A stretch of 64,000 nucleotides of DNA from Actinomycetota bacterium (GTDB taxonomy: Bacteria; Actinomycetota; Acidimicrobiia; Acidimicrobiales; Poriferisodalaceae). The notes below the pieces were generated by a model. It saw nothing but the letters and a program-made list of their open reading frames with translations. It searched no databases and was not told the DNA's origin. This document shows positions 15,242 to 24,464 of the stretch, piece by piece. Each line of letters begins with the position of its first letter. Within the stretch, counting starts at the first letter, position 1. The DNA lies in NCBI GenBank assembly GCA_014238065.1, contig JABABU010000007.1:1-64000 (forward strand). The letters run 5' to 3'. A program made the position numbers and the translations under genes.

Positions 15242-17693
15242 CGATCTCGGCTTTCGTCACGGCGGGAACGGCCCGGAGCGCCTCGAGCACCTCGCTCTCG
15301 GGTCGCCCGTCGAGGTTGATGAACGAGAGGGCGAGGCCACCTGCCACGTTCCTGCCCAGCCGCCACTCGGCGATGTTCACGCCGAAGCCACCGAGCAACG
15401 TCCCGACGTCGCCGATGACACCTGGGGTGTCTTTGTTCAGCATGAGCAGGACAAGACCTTCAGGCCGAGCATCGAGGTGATAGTCGCTGATCTGGACAAT
15501 TCTCGGCTCCTTGCCCCCGAACACGACGCCTGACATCGTCCGTGCACCTCCGTTCCAACTGACCCTGCAGCTGATCAGGTTCGGATAATCGAGGAGCCCG
15601 ATCCCATGACCTTGAGTGACGCTGATGCCACGTTCAGCAGCAAGACTCGGTGCACTGACGAAGTTCACCGACGTCTCGCTGCTGTCGCCGATGAGCCCGG
15701 CCAGGAATCCGGCAGCGACCGTCGCGAGTAGATCGTCCGAGCTGTCCGAGACATCGACTTCGACTCGCGTGACAGATGCATCGGCCATCACTCGCTGGAG
15801 TCGGCCCATTGCTGACGCCAACGTCAACTGGGCCTCGGTCTCGACATCGAAGGCGAACGGCACGTTCACGCAGTTTTCGACACGCTCGTCACGAAGAGCA
15901 GCGACGACCTGCTCGACGATCTGGATCGAAACGTCGCGCTGCGCTTCGACGGTGCTCGCCCCGAGATGTGGTGTGTGCACGACACCAGGATGTCCGATGA
16001 GCGGATTGTCGGCGCCTGGCGGTTCGCTGTCGTACACGTCGACAGCGAGCGCACGAAGTCGGCCCGAGTCCAACGCGTCGACCGCGGCAGCCGCGTCCAG
16101 CAACTGCCCGCGGGCCGCGTTGACGATGATCGCGCCGTCACGCATCATCGCCAGCTCCTCTGCTCCGAGGAGCGCTGTGCCGTCGGTTGGCGGAACAGCA
16201 TGAAGGGTCACGACATCGGAGCGCGAAAGCACGTCGTCGAGTTCGCAGAGAAAAACACCGTGTTCTCGGCCGACGAGCTCGCTCACGAACGGGTCGTACG
16301 CGATTACGTCCATCCCGAACGCCTTCGCCAGCGCAGCAACTGCACGTCCGATCCTGCCGAACCCGACGACGCCGAGCGTCTTGGCCTTCAGCTCCGAGCC
16401 TGTGAACTTCGAGCGATCCCACCGACCGTCCTTGAGCGACTGGTGAGCTGCTGGAAGATGGCGAACAGCAGCAAGCATGAGCGCCATCGCCTGTTCGGCA
16501 GTTGCGGTGGTGTTCGCGAACGGCGTGTTCGTGACCATGACCCCGCGTGCCGTTGCTGCTTCGACATCGATGTTGTCGGTGCCGACGCCAGCCCGACCGA
16601 TGACTTTGAGTCGACCGGCCAGCGAGATGACCTCGGCGTCGATCGTCGTCGCGCTCCTGACGATGATTGCGTCGACATCGTCCACCGCATCGAGCAGTTC
16701 GGCTCTCGACATGTCGGTTGCGACCGTCACATCGACGTCGTCGTTCGACTCGAGCAAATCGGTACCCGACTGACCGAGCGAGTCACACACCAGAATGCGA
16801 GGCCGGAGCTCATGCTCGTGTTCCAACTCGGATCCACCCACTGCCACTCCTTCCAAGGAGATCTCGAATGCCTCGGCGAATCGTGACGCCAAGGTCTCGT
16901 GTTTGAAGCTGACCGCACCAGAGCCGACATCGGACAGACCGATGGCCAGGGATCGTGCGCCTTCGGAACCCTGATCGAGGAGTTCCAGCGCCGGTGTACC
17001 ACCGGCGAGCGCGAGAACGGCGTCGAGGCGTCCTCCCATGATGAACACATCCGCGCCGGCCGCTACAACCGGTCGACTCGTGACTCCACCGAAGCCGACG
17101 AAGAGATCGACGGCGGAACGGGCGATCAGGTCAGTCAGACCGTCTCCGACCAACATCGAGCTTCCGTTGTCGTCTCCGAGCAACTCGTCGATGATCGCGG
17201 CCTTCCCGTTCGTCGAGGTGAGCGGAGTCTCGACGTGGCCAGAGTACGAGTGGGTGGCTCCTTCGCCGTTCCACCACCGCCCCGACAAACGATCGTGTGT
17301 GGACTCAACGGCTCTGACGTTGGAAGGATCGATTCCCAGGCTCGCCGCGAACTCGCGCACCGGGTCGGCGAGGCCCCCACTCACCACGTAGACCTCGTGG
17401 CCGAGTTCGAGCAAGCCGGTCACGACTTCGCTGGCACCCGACACGATGTTCCTTCGATAGGACGAGACGACGGCAGCGACCTCGGCCCGGGTCGGCTTCA
17501 ACATGTCGAGTCGGGTCGTGTACACCGACTCGAGCGGCACCGCGCCAGACATCGCTCTGTCGGTGAGGCTGGTGATGTCGGCCCTCTGCTCGGCGGTTCG
17601 CGCGAGGGTGTCGATGCCTTCGATCGCGGAAAGCGTCGCGTCACAGTCGAAGATGACGTGGCGATATCCGGGCCAACGGACGGAAGTCTGCAC
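15231..17693 (-). CDS. serA: SerB-SerA fusion: HAD phosphoserine phosphatase-like plus phosphoglycerate dehydrogenase
   Basis: One uninterrupted 820-aa protein. Residues about 10-230 are a HAD phosphatase of SerB type: motif I FDCDATLSAIEGID with Asp16 and Asp18, motif II VVSGGL, motif III GDGLTDLIARS. From about residue 298 to the end it is a type-I D-3-phosphoglycerate dehydrogenase: VVGFGRIGRAVAALAKAFGM for NAD, VNAARGQLLD, DVYDSEPP and the catalytic-His block HTPHLGAST, then an intervening domain and a C-terminal ACT domain (LMLNKDTPGVIGDVGTLL). It would carry two of the three steps of serine synthesis (serC product between them), or act on analogues. It leads the six-gene operon. GTG start. 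Confidence 0.88.
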   Translation of the reverse strand: MQTSVRWPGYRHVIFDCDATLSAIEGIDTLARTAEQRADITSLTDRAMSGAVPLESVYTTRLDMLKPTRAEVAAVVSSYRRNIVSGASEVVTGLLELGHEVYVVSGGLADPVREFAASLGIDPSNVRAVESTHDRLSGRWWNGEGATHSYSGHVETPLTSTNGKAAIIDELLGDDNGSSMLVGDGLTDLIARSAVDLFVGFGGVTSRPVVAAGADVFIMGGRLDAVLALAGGTPALELLDQGSEGARSLAIGLSDVGSGAVSFKHETLASRFAEAFEISLEGVAVGGSELEHEHELRPRILVCDSLGQSGTDLLESNDDVDVTVATDMSRAELLDAVDDVDAIIVRSATTIDAEVISLAGRLKVIGRAGVGTDNIDVEAATARGVMVTNTPFANTTATAEQAMALMLAAVRHLPAAHQSLKDGRWDRSKFTGSELKAKTLGVVGFGRIGRAVAALAKAFGMDVIAYDPFVSELVGREHGVFLCELDDVLSRSDVVTLHAVPPTDGTALLGAEELAMMRDGAIIVNAARGQLLDAAAAVDALDSGRLRALAVDVYDSEPPGADNPLIGHPGVVHTPHLGASTVEAQRDVSIQIVEQVVAALRDERVENCVNVPFAFDVETEAQLTLASAMGRLQRVMADASVTRVEVDVSDSSDDLLATVAAGFLAGLIGDSSETSVNFVSAPSLAAERGISVTQGHGIGLLDYPNLISCRVSWNGGARTMSGVVFGGKEPRIVQISDYHLDARPEGLVLLMLNKDTPGVIGDVGTLLGGFGVNIAEWRLGRNVAGGLALSFINLDGRPESEVLEALRAVPAVTKAEIVDL

Positions 17694-17807
17694 TTCGATC
17701 GACTCTATCGACGCGCCTGTTTTCTGCTCGGTGGAATAGATGAACCGCGTGTGAACTGGTGACGACCGGCACCACCACGATCTACTATCCGCAGCCGGAG
17801 AGCTTTC

Positions 17808-18608
17808 GTGTCAGAACTGTCAGCACCCCAGGTCACGATCACCAGGATCTCCAGCGCGCTCGGCGCAGAGGTCACCGGCGTCGAACTCGCCGGTTGCGAC
17901 GAAACGACAACCGAACTGATCCGCAATCTGCTCGCAGAGCACCTCGTCCTCGTCTTCCCGAACCAGCCTCTCAGCTCAGGAGATCACGTCGAGTTCGCCT
18001 CTCACTTCGGTGAGCCGTACGTCCACCCTTTTCTCGATGCCGTGCCGGAAAACCCGGCGATTCTCCAAGTTCTGAAGGAACCTGAAGACGACGCCACCTT
18101 CGGCGGCGAGTACTGGCACTGCGACATCTCGTTCGAGAGTCCGCCGGCTGCCGTGTCGCTCCTGCACGCGAAGGAGATACCACCGATCGGCGGCGACACC
18201 CTCTTCGCGAACCAGGAACTGGCCTTCTCACACCTATCGAGCGGCTTCAAGGAGATGCTGAGAGGTCTCTCGGCGCACCACACGTACCCCGACATGACAG
18301 AGGACGATGAGCGTGCTTCCGCTCTTCATCCTGTGGTACGTGTCCATCCTCATACGGGTCGCGAATCGTTGTTCGTGAACGCGGCGTTCGTGTCCAGGTT
18401 CGACGGGATGACTGCCGCCGAGAGCGAGCCGATCCTGAACTTCATCTTCCGGCATCAGGTACAGCCCGAGTTCCAGGCCCGCGTGAGTTGGCGGAACGAC
18501 GCTTTGGTCATGTGGGACAACCGAGCGACGCTTCACTACGCGATGAACGACCATTCGGGTGTTCGCCGGCGACTCGAGCGGGTGACGGCCATGGAGCAGA
18601 GCGCCTGA
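17808..18608 (+). CDS. TauD/TfdA family dioxygenase
   Basis: Fe(II)/2-oxoglutarate-dependent oxygenase, 266 aa. Ligands are His104 and Asp106 (EYWHCDISF) and a distal His in ATLHYAMND, followed by RRRLERVT with the 2-oxoglutarate-binding Arg. Enzymes of this type hydroxylate taurine, phenoxyacetates, alkylsulfates and others; the substrate here is not evident. GTG start at 17808. It is transcribed divergently from the SerB-SerA operon across a 114-bp gap, so the two may share control. Confidence 0.9.
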   Translation: MSELSAPQVTITRISSALGAEVTGVELAGCDETTTELIRNLLAEHLVLVFPNQPLSSGDHVEFASHFGEPYVHPFLDAVPENPAILQVLKEPEDDATFGGEYWHCDISFESPPAAVSLLHAKEIPPIGGDTLFANQELAFSHLSSGFKEMLRGLSAHHTYPDMTEDDERASALHPVVRVHPHTGRESLFVNAAFVSRFDGMTAAESEPILNFIFRHQVQPEFQARVSWRNDALVMWDNRATLHYAMNDHSGVRRRLERVTAMEQSA

Positions 18609-18868
18609 CGCCACGGGATCACCACGTCGAGGATGGTCGGTAGATGTGTGCCGTGAGCGCATTGCCGTCGCACGGCGGTCGTTCAACCATCCAACCTGGG
18701 AGCGGCCAGATAGGAGCGGGCCGCATCGGGTGGCCGAGAGCCCCGGCCCTTCCCGAGTCGAGATCATCATCACCGGTGTAGCCACGAGAACATGCCACGC
18801 AACATCTCCTGTCCAGACAGGGGATTTCTATGTAGTCGGGTCGGCGTTCCGCCACACTGGTCAGAGTT
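18609..18868. other. Intergenic leader before the molybdenum hydroxylase genes
   Basis: 260 bases without a supported gene. It holds the near-palindrome at 18804-18825. I looked for a molybdenum-cofactor or purine riboswitch, which would suit the downstream genes, and could not recognise one. Confidence 0.5.
18804..18825. promoter_or_regulatory. Near-palindromic operator candidate
   Basis: ATCTCCTGTC (18804-18813), spacer CA, then GACAGGGGAT (18816-18825): two 10-base arms with one mismatch, centred about 54 bases upstream of the molybdenum hydroxylase start. The two-base spacer is too short for an RNA hairpin, so a dimeric DNA-binding regulator site is the better reading; the TGTC-N2-GACA core resembles GntR/FCD-type operators. 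Confidence 0.5.
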
Positions 18869-20323
18869 ATGAGTTCACTCCACCCGGTTCAAGAGCAGAC
18901 TCCAACAGTCGACCGGGTCATCACGCCCAGAACGATCCACGACGCGCTCGTCGCGCTATCCGACCACGGCCAACGAGCGCGCCCGATTGCGGGGGGCACC
19001 GATCTGCTGCTTGAACTCGGCAGGAACTCACAGCATGGCGTCGAAGTGATGATCGATCTCTCGCGCATCGACAACACCAGGTCGATCAGCGTCGACGCCG
19101 CATCGATCACACTCGGCATGGGCGTGACGCACGCCGACGTCATAGCGTCGGTCGAGGTCGCTCAGCGAGCGTTGCCACTTGTCCAGGCCTGCCTCGAAAT
19201 CGGCTCGCCACAACTCCGCAATCGGGCCACCGTTGCCGGGAACGTGGTCACGGCGAGCCCCGCCAACGACACCATCTCTGCGTTGATGGCACTCGACGCC
19301 TCGGTCACGCTGACCACGCTCGAAGGGCAACGAACCGTTCGACTCGCCGAGTTCTACGACGGTTTCAGATCCACCGTGCTTGGCCACGCCGAATTGCTGA
19401 CCTCCATCAGTATCCCTGCTCTGGGCAGGCACCAACGTGGAGTCTTCGTCAAGCTGGGCAACCGCGCCGCCCAGGCCATCTCTGTTGTGCACGCCGCGAT
19501 GGTCGTCACCTTCGATCAGAACGACCCGGCAGTCATTGCCGACATCACCGTTGCGCTTGGCAGTGTCGCTCCGACCGTCGTCTTGGTCGAAGGCCTACGG
19601 CAGCTCGCTCGCGGAAACTCGCTCGGCGACGTGGCCGCCACCGTTGCTGCTGCCGCCGCCGCGTCGATCTCACCGATAGACGACATCAGGGCCAGTGCCG
19701 AGTATCGGGCGAACACCATCGCGGTTGTCGTCGAGCGGGGCCTGATGGCCATCGCCGACGGCTCCGAACGCAGCCAACTCCCTCAGACCCCTCCCCTTCT
19801 ACGCGTCCGAGGCGAAACCACCCCATCTCGGCGCGCCACCGACATCGGCGACGGCGATCGCGTGTCGTGCACGATCAACGGGACCAGGCGTGCAGCCACC
19901 TCGGCTGCGTCGTCAACGCTGCTCGAGTGGCTGCGCGACCAGCACGGGCTCACCGGGACGAAGGAAGGCTGCGCAGAAGGCGAATGTGGCGCGTGCACAG
20001 TCCATCTCGACGGCCAAGCCGTGCTGGCGTGCATGGTTCCGGCCGCGAGCGCTGAGGACTGCGACATCACCACCGTCGAGGGCCTCGGCAACGGCGACCA
20101 TCTGGATCCGATCCAGGCGTCGTTCGCACGGACCGGTGGAGTTCAATGTGGGTTCTGCACTCCTGGCTTCATCATGAGCGCCTCGATGTTGCTCGCAGAG
20201 TGCTCGGCTCCAGACCGTTCACATATCGAGCAGGGTCTCGCAGGAAACCTGTGCCGTTGCACCGGCTACTACTCGATCATCGCCGCGGTCCGCGAAGCCA
20301 CTCCGGTCGGAGACGGCCAATGA
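18869..20323 (+). CDS. Molybdenum hydroxylase FAD subunit fused to 2Fe-2S subunit
   Basis: 484 aa combining two subunits of a xanthine dehydrogenase / CO dehydrogenase family enzyme. Residues 1 to about 295 are the FAD-binding CoxM-type domain (PIAGGTDLLLELGR, RNRATVAGNVVTASPANDT). Residues about 325-480 are the two-cluster iron-sulfur CoxS-type domain: KEGCAEGECGACTVHL and CGFCTPGF ... NLCRCTGYY supply the cysteines for both 2Fe-2S clusters. This order (FAD first, Fe-S second) is the reverse of XdhA-type fusions. Its stop overlaps the start of the molybdopterin subunit gene (ATGA). Confidence 0.9.
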   Translation: MSSLHPVQEQTPTVDRVITPRTIHDALVALSDHGQRARPIAGGTDLLLELGRNSQHGVEVMIDLSRIDNTRSISVDAASITLGMGVTHADVIASVEVAQRALPLVQACLEIGSPQLRNRATVAGNVVTASPANDTISALMALDASVTLTTLEGQRTVRLAEFYDGFRSTVLGHAELLTSISIPALGRHQRGVFVKLGNRAAQAISVVHAAMVVTFDQNDPAVIADITVALGSVAPTVVLVEGLRQLARGNSLGDVAATVAAAAAASISPIDDIRASAEYRANTIAVVVERGLMAIADGSERSQLPQTPPLLRVRGETTPSRRATDIGDGDRVSCTINGTRRAATSAASSTLLEWLRDQHGLTGTKEGCAEGECGACTVHLDGQAVLACMVPAASAEDCDITTVEGLGNGDHLDPIQASFARTGGVQCGFCTPGFIMSASMLLAECSAPDRSHIEQGLAGNLCRCTGYYSIIAAVREATPVGDGQ

Positions 20324-22548
20324 GCATCGGCGAGTCACCGATTCGCGTCGACGCAACGGCAAAACTCGCGGGCACGGCTCGCTATCCGGCCGATCGAGTG
20401 CCCACAGACGCTCTGCACGCCGCAACAGTGTTCACCAACCAACCGCACGCCAGACTGGTCGCTATCGATCTCGAGGCCGCCCGCGCTGTTCCCGGCGTGG
20501 TGGCCGTGTACGGATCTGCCGACATCCCCGTCAACGAGTATGGGCTCACCCTGTTCGACCAGCCCGTGTTCGTCGGAATCGAACACACCAATCGGAGCCA
20601 CATTCCGTGCGACGTCTCGCGATGGGAAGCCGATCACGTCGCACTCGTCGTCGCCGAGACCGTCGAAGCCGCCTATCGCGGCGCCGCAGCCATCACCACT
20701 GAGTGGGAACAACTCGCCATCGTCACCGACCTCGACGACGCCCTGTCCGATGAGACTCTGATCCACCCCGAGAACGGACTCAAGTCAAACAGTTACCACT
20801 CGTACAAGATCCGCAAAGGCGACATGGATGCCGCCTGGGCCGCAGCCGACGTCGTGGTCGAGAGCATCTATGAGTTCCCTTACCAAGAGCATGCGTACCT
20901 GCAGCCAGAGGCCGCTGTCAGCTACGTCGACGAAGCTGGACGCATCACTGTCGAGATCGGTGGACAGTGGACTCATGAAGACCGCGAACAGATGGCCCAC
21001 GCACTCGACCTTCCAGAAGACCGGGTCCGCGTCATCTACCCACCCATCGGAGGTGCGTTCGGCGGCCGCGAGGACACGTCGATGCAGATCGTCCTCGGGC
21101 TGGCGTCGCTCCGACTGCACGAGCAGGGCATCCACCGGCCCATCGCGTGCCGGTGGAGTCGCGAAGAATCGATAGTCGGCCACCACAAACGTCACCGCGG
21201 ACGCATTCACGCCAAGTGGGGTGCCACATGTGACGGCAAGATCATCGCTGTCCAGAGCGAGGCGTGGCTCGACGCCGGCTCGTACAACTACACGTCGAAC
21301 AAGGTCCTCGGGAATTGCCATATCGGCCAAGCAGGGCCCTACGAGGTCGAGAACGCGCACATCGACAGTCACGCCGTCTACACGAACAGCACCCCCGGCG
21401 GTGCGTTCCGCGGCTTCGGAGGGCCACAAGCCGCTTTCGCAGCCGAAAGCCAGATGAACAAACTCGCCGTTGCGCTCGACATGGACCCCATCGAGCTTCG
21501 CAGGCGAAACGTGCTGAAGGACGGGAGCATCGGGATCACCCAGACCGTCATGCCGGCCGGCGTCACGATGCCGACGGTGCTCGAGAAATGTGCAGCGGCA
21601 GCAGAGGTGTCAGCTGACGTCGGCAACTTCAGCCCCTTCGCTTCACTGCCAAGCTCGCCGCCGGCGCTGCGATCAGGAACCGGATACGCGAGCGCGTTCA
21701 AGAACATCGGATTCTCGTTCGGCTTCCCCGAACGCTGCGAAGCCACGGTAACGCTGCACGGCGAGGACGATGAGCCCACGTGGGCCGAACTCCGTCACGC
21801 AGGCGCAGAAGTCGGCCAAGGTGCCCACACGGCATTCCTGCAGATGGCTTCGGAAGCAACCGGACTCCCCCTCGCAGCAGTACGGGGTGAGTTCTCCGAC
21901 ACAGGCACCAGCGGAGACTCGGGATCGGCATCAGCATCGAGGCTCACTTGGATGGCGGGCAACTCGATCCTCGGCGCAGCCGAGGAGGCCGACAAGGCTT
22001 GGCGCGACGGCGACCGGCCTGCTGTCGGACACTTCCGGTTCGTCCCGCCGCCAACGGAAGCCCTCGACCCGGAAGATGGTCACTGCACGCCGAACTTCTC
22101 ATACGGCTACGTCGTCCAGGCGGTGGATCTCACCGTCGACATCGAGACCGGACACATCAAGGTCGATCGGGTCATCAGCTGTCACGATGTCGGCAAGGCG
22201 ATCAATCCTGACATGGTCATCGGCCAGATCGAGGGTGGCGTGGTTCAGGCCCACGGCTACGCCTTGACCGAGAACCTGCAGTCGGCGGACGGTCGGATTC
22301 TGAACCCGAGACTCAGCACGTACCTCATTCCTGGGATCGGCGACATCCCCACCAGGGTCGAATCGGTCGTTCTGGAACTCGCCGATCCTCTTGGTCCGTG
22401 GGGTGCCAGGGGCATGGCGGAGATGCCGCTCATGACGTACGCCCCCGCGGTGACTGCTGCAGTGCACGACGCGACCGGCGTATGGTTCGACAGCTTCCCG
22501 CTCACCCCAGACCGCGTGCTCGCCGGTCTCAGAGCAGCCTCTAGTTGA
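20320..22548 (+). CDS. Molybdenum hydroxylase large (molybdopterin-binding) subunit
   Basis: 742 aa, CoxL/XdhB-type catalytic subunit. Cofactor-contact segments visible are IGGAFGGREDTSMQIV, GGAFRGFGGPQAAFAAES and the C-terminal GARGMAEMP, in which the Glu is the likely catalytic base. I chose the ATG at 20320, which overlaps the previous stop; the frame is open farther upstream only inside the iron-sulfur region. With the fused subunit it should form a complete cytosolic hydroxylase acting on an N-heterocycle, purine or aldehyde. The active-site Arg/Glu set does not let me name the substrate. Confidence 0.9.
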   Translation: MSIGESPIRVDATAKLAGTARYPADRVPTDALHAATVFTNQPHARLVAIDLEAARAVPGVVAVYGSADIPVNEYGLTLFDQPVFVGIEHTNRSHIPCDVSRWEADHVALVVAETVEAAYRGAAAITTEWEQLAIVTDLDDALSDETLIHPENGLKSNSYHSYKIRKGDMDAAWAAADVVVESIYEFPYQEHAYLQPEAAVSYVDEAGRITVEIGGQWTHEDREQMAHALDLPEDRVRVIYPPIGGAFGGREDTSMQIVLGLASLRLHEQGIHRPIACRWSREESIVGHHKRHRGRIHAKWGATCDGKIIAVQSEAWLDAGSYNYTSNKVLGNCHIGQAGPYEVENAHIDSHAVYTNSTPGGAFRGFGGPQAAFAAESQMNKLAVALDMDPIELRRRNVLKDGSIGITQTVMPAGVTMPTVLEKCAAAAEVSADVGNFSPFASLPSSPPALRSGTGYASAFKNIGFSFGFPERCEATVTLHGEDDEPTWAELRHAGAEVGQGAHTAFLQMASEATGLPLAAVRGEFSDTGTSGDSGSASASRLTWMAGNSILGAAEEADKAWRDGDRPAVGHFRFVPPPTEALDPEDGHCTPNFSYGYVVQAVDLTVDIETGHIKVDRVISCHDVGKAINPDMVIGQIEGGVVQAHGYALTENLQSADGRILNPRLSTYLIPGIGDIPTRVESVVLELADPLGPWGARGMAEMPLMTYAPAVTAAVHDATGVWFDSFPLTPDRVLAGLRAASS

Positions 22549-23683
22549 TCCCGAACTCGGACCGAATCGCCGGCCCGTGTTCGTCAAGCGCAGGAACTGG
22601 GCCGAAGGCCTCCCAGTCTGCGGTGAACGGCGGCGCCGGCAGCTCGAACGACCCCAGTTCGTGAACGATCTCGACGCGACGAAGTTGCGGATGATCGGAC
22701 AAGCGGGCGACGTCACTGACAACGGCGTGGGCAATGCGGGCATCGGTGAGACGGGTCATCAACTCGTCGCTCGGCATCGACCGAAACACCGACGCCACGT
22801 GCCCGTCGGTCTCGCTACGGCGTTCGACCCGATCGTGGTTGGTCATGAACCTGGCATCAGTGGCCAATTCTGGTGCTTCCAGGACCAGTTCACAGAGAGC
22901 AATCCACTCTCGGTCGGCCTGAACCGATATCAGCACGACAATGCCGTCGGCGGTCTCGAAGCCGCCGTAGGGAGCAATCGATGGGTGAGCGAGCCCGACG
23001 CGTTCTGGCGCAGCCCCCAGATAGTCGTGATGCATGAGCGGGACTGTCATCCACTCGGCCATGGTCTGAAACAACGATGTCGTGATGTGTGCGCCCTCAC
23101 CGGTGACGACCTTCCTGAGCAGCGCTGTGGTGATCGCGAGCGCAGCATTTGTACCGGTGGCGATGTCGACGACGCTGACACCGATCCTTCCGAGCGGTCC
23201 GGGCGCTCCCGACACCGAGAGCAGCCCGCTCTCGGCTTGGACGAGCAGGTCGTATGCCTTCATGTTGGCGTACGGACCTTCGGGGCCGTAGCCGGAAAGA
23301 TCGCAGACGACAAGTTCAGGTCGCCTCGCCATCAGCGTCGCTGCGTCGAGACCGAGGCGACCCGTTGCTCCGACGGCCAGGTTCTGGATGAACACGTCGG
23401 CGCGGTCGATCAACGTCGACATCACCTTGGCGTCAGCCCCGTCGCGCAGATCGAGTGCGATCGACTCCTTGCCCCTGTTGGCCCATCCGAAGTAGCTCGA
23501 CACACCGTTGGCTGCCTTGTCGTAGCCTCTCGCGAAATCGCCGACGCCAGGCCGTTCGACCTTGATGACCCGTGCCCCTGCGTCGGCGAGGCGACACGTC
23601 GCAATTGGCGCTGCCACAGCCTGCTCGAGCGCCACCACGGTGACGCCTTCGAGAGGTGGTGCTCCCTTCGACGAACCGCTCAT
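22541..23683 (-). CDS. CaiB/BaiF (family III) CoA transferase
   Basis: 380 aa. Moves CoA between carboxylic acids through an aspartyl intermediate; the probable catalytic residue is Asp145 in MKAYDLLVQAESGLLS. Other family marks are DAGARVIKVERPG near 34-46, FGWANRGKESIALDLR and CDLSGYGPEGPY. It runs convergently with the molybdenum hydroxylase, overlapping its 3' end by 8 bases, and lies directly upstream of the PPOX gene (start and stop codons abut). Confidence 0.91.
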   Translation of the reverse strand: MSGSSKGAPPLEGVTVVALEQAVAAPIATCRLADAGARVIKVERPGVGDFARGYDKAANGVSSYFGWANRGKESIALDLRDGADAKVMSTLIDRADVFIQNLAVGATGRLGLDAATLMARRPELVVCDLSGYGPEGPYANMKAYDLLVQAESGLLSVSGAPGPLGRIGVSVVDIATGTNAALAITTALLRKVVTGEGAHITTSLFQTMAEWMTVPLMHHDYLGAAPERVGLAHPSIAPYGGFETADGIVVLISVQADREWIALCELVLEAPELATDARFMTNHDRVERRSETDGHVASVFRSMPSDELMTRLTDARIAHAVVSDVARLSDHPQLRRVEIVHELGSFELPAPPFTADWEAFGPVPALDEHGPAIRSEFGIN

Positions 23684-24103
23684 TCAGCGAATCTGGCCGA
23701 CGACCGATGCTGGCGTGAACAGCGCAAGCAGGCGTCTCTCATCGATCATGGCCTGGCGATATTCGTGCCAATCCGGGTGCGACTTCCCCGCCACCCGTTC
23801 GAAGTAGTCGACCAAGGCGTCCGAGGTCGCGTCGCCCGGATCGGTCGTCGGATCGGTCAGTTCAACAGTCCCGTCAAAGCTCAGGTACGACCACGCGTCT
23901 CGGTCACTGAGATGCAATACAACACGGGGATCTCGGCGCATGTTGTGCGCCTTTGCCGTGCGGGTCGTCAGCGAAATGCGAAACAGGCCGTGCTTCAGGT
24001 CGTACGTAATATCGGAGGACTGTGCCCTGCCGTCCTTCCTGAGAGTGATGAACACTGCGTGCGAGCGTGCGCCGGCCCAATCGATCGCGGTCTGAAGGTC
24101 CAT
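23684..24103 (-). CDS. PPOX-class F420-dependent oxidoreductase (pyridoxamine oxidase fold)
   Basis: 139 aa, a small split-barrel flavin/F420-binding protein. The start VFITLRKDGRAQSSDITYDL, the central RDPRVVLHLSDRDAWSYLSFDGTVEL and the ending DERRLLALFTP fit the Rv1155-like group of actinobacterial PPOX proteins, which use F420. It precedes the CoA-transferase gene on the same strand, with its stop codon adjoining that gene's ATG in reverse order, so the two are probably co-transcribed. Confidence 0.85.
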   Translation of the reverse strand: MDLQTAIDWAGARSHAVFITLRKDGRAQSSDITYDLKHGLFRISLTTRTAKAHNMRRDPRVVLHLSDRDAWSYLSFDGTVELTDPTTDPGDATSDALVDYFERVAGKSHPDWHEYRQAMIDERRLLALFTPASVVGQIR

Positions 24104-24399
24104 ACCACGAGCCTAGTGATGGCAATCCCCGCGACAGTGCCTGCCGATACGGACCGCGGCTGGGTGTGTTGTTGGTCGAGCGTTCCAGCGGTCCGCGAAG
24201 GTGGGCGACGCCCGAATCGGTCGCCTCGCCGAGAGCGGATGTCTCTGGGAGCCAACTCGACCCATCGTGGTGGTACCTGCCACAGCACTCGATCGCTGAG
24301 ACGGCGATACACGCCGGCGATGAGCTCGTCCATCACGGCGTCGAAATCGGCTGGCTCCAGAAAATCTACCGATCGTCGTGAACCTGATCCGGAGCACAA
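23995..24399 (-). pseudogene. Possible coding remnant in the 24104-24464 gap
   Basis: The 361-base gap between the PPOX gene and the aminotransferase has no convincing gene. In one minus-strand frame, about 24200-24375 reads like real protein (VDFLEPADFDAVMDELIAGV, then WQVPPRWVELAP) with high-GC third positions, after which it degenerates into Arg-rich sequence and runs antisense into the PPOX start. It could be a frameshifted remnant of a small gene or chance. I recognise no family. The remainder of the gap contains the aminotransferase leader with GAGGA at 24452-24456. Confidence 0.25.
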
Positions 24400-24464
24400 C
24401 GTTTAGGCTCGGGTGGCAGCCACGCCGAGTCGCCGTGCTTCAGATCGATACGAGGACATGACCC

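Noticed and set aside
18609-18868. Molybdenum-cofactor riboswitch before the hydroxylase
   Set aside because: None of the conserved motif pieces could be recognised.
22577-24406. Long plus-strand open frame (about 600 codons) opposite the CoA transferase and PPOX genes
   Set aside because: It is antisense to two well-recognised genes, rich in Arg/His/Cys, and arises from the high-GC codon pattern of the opposite strand.
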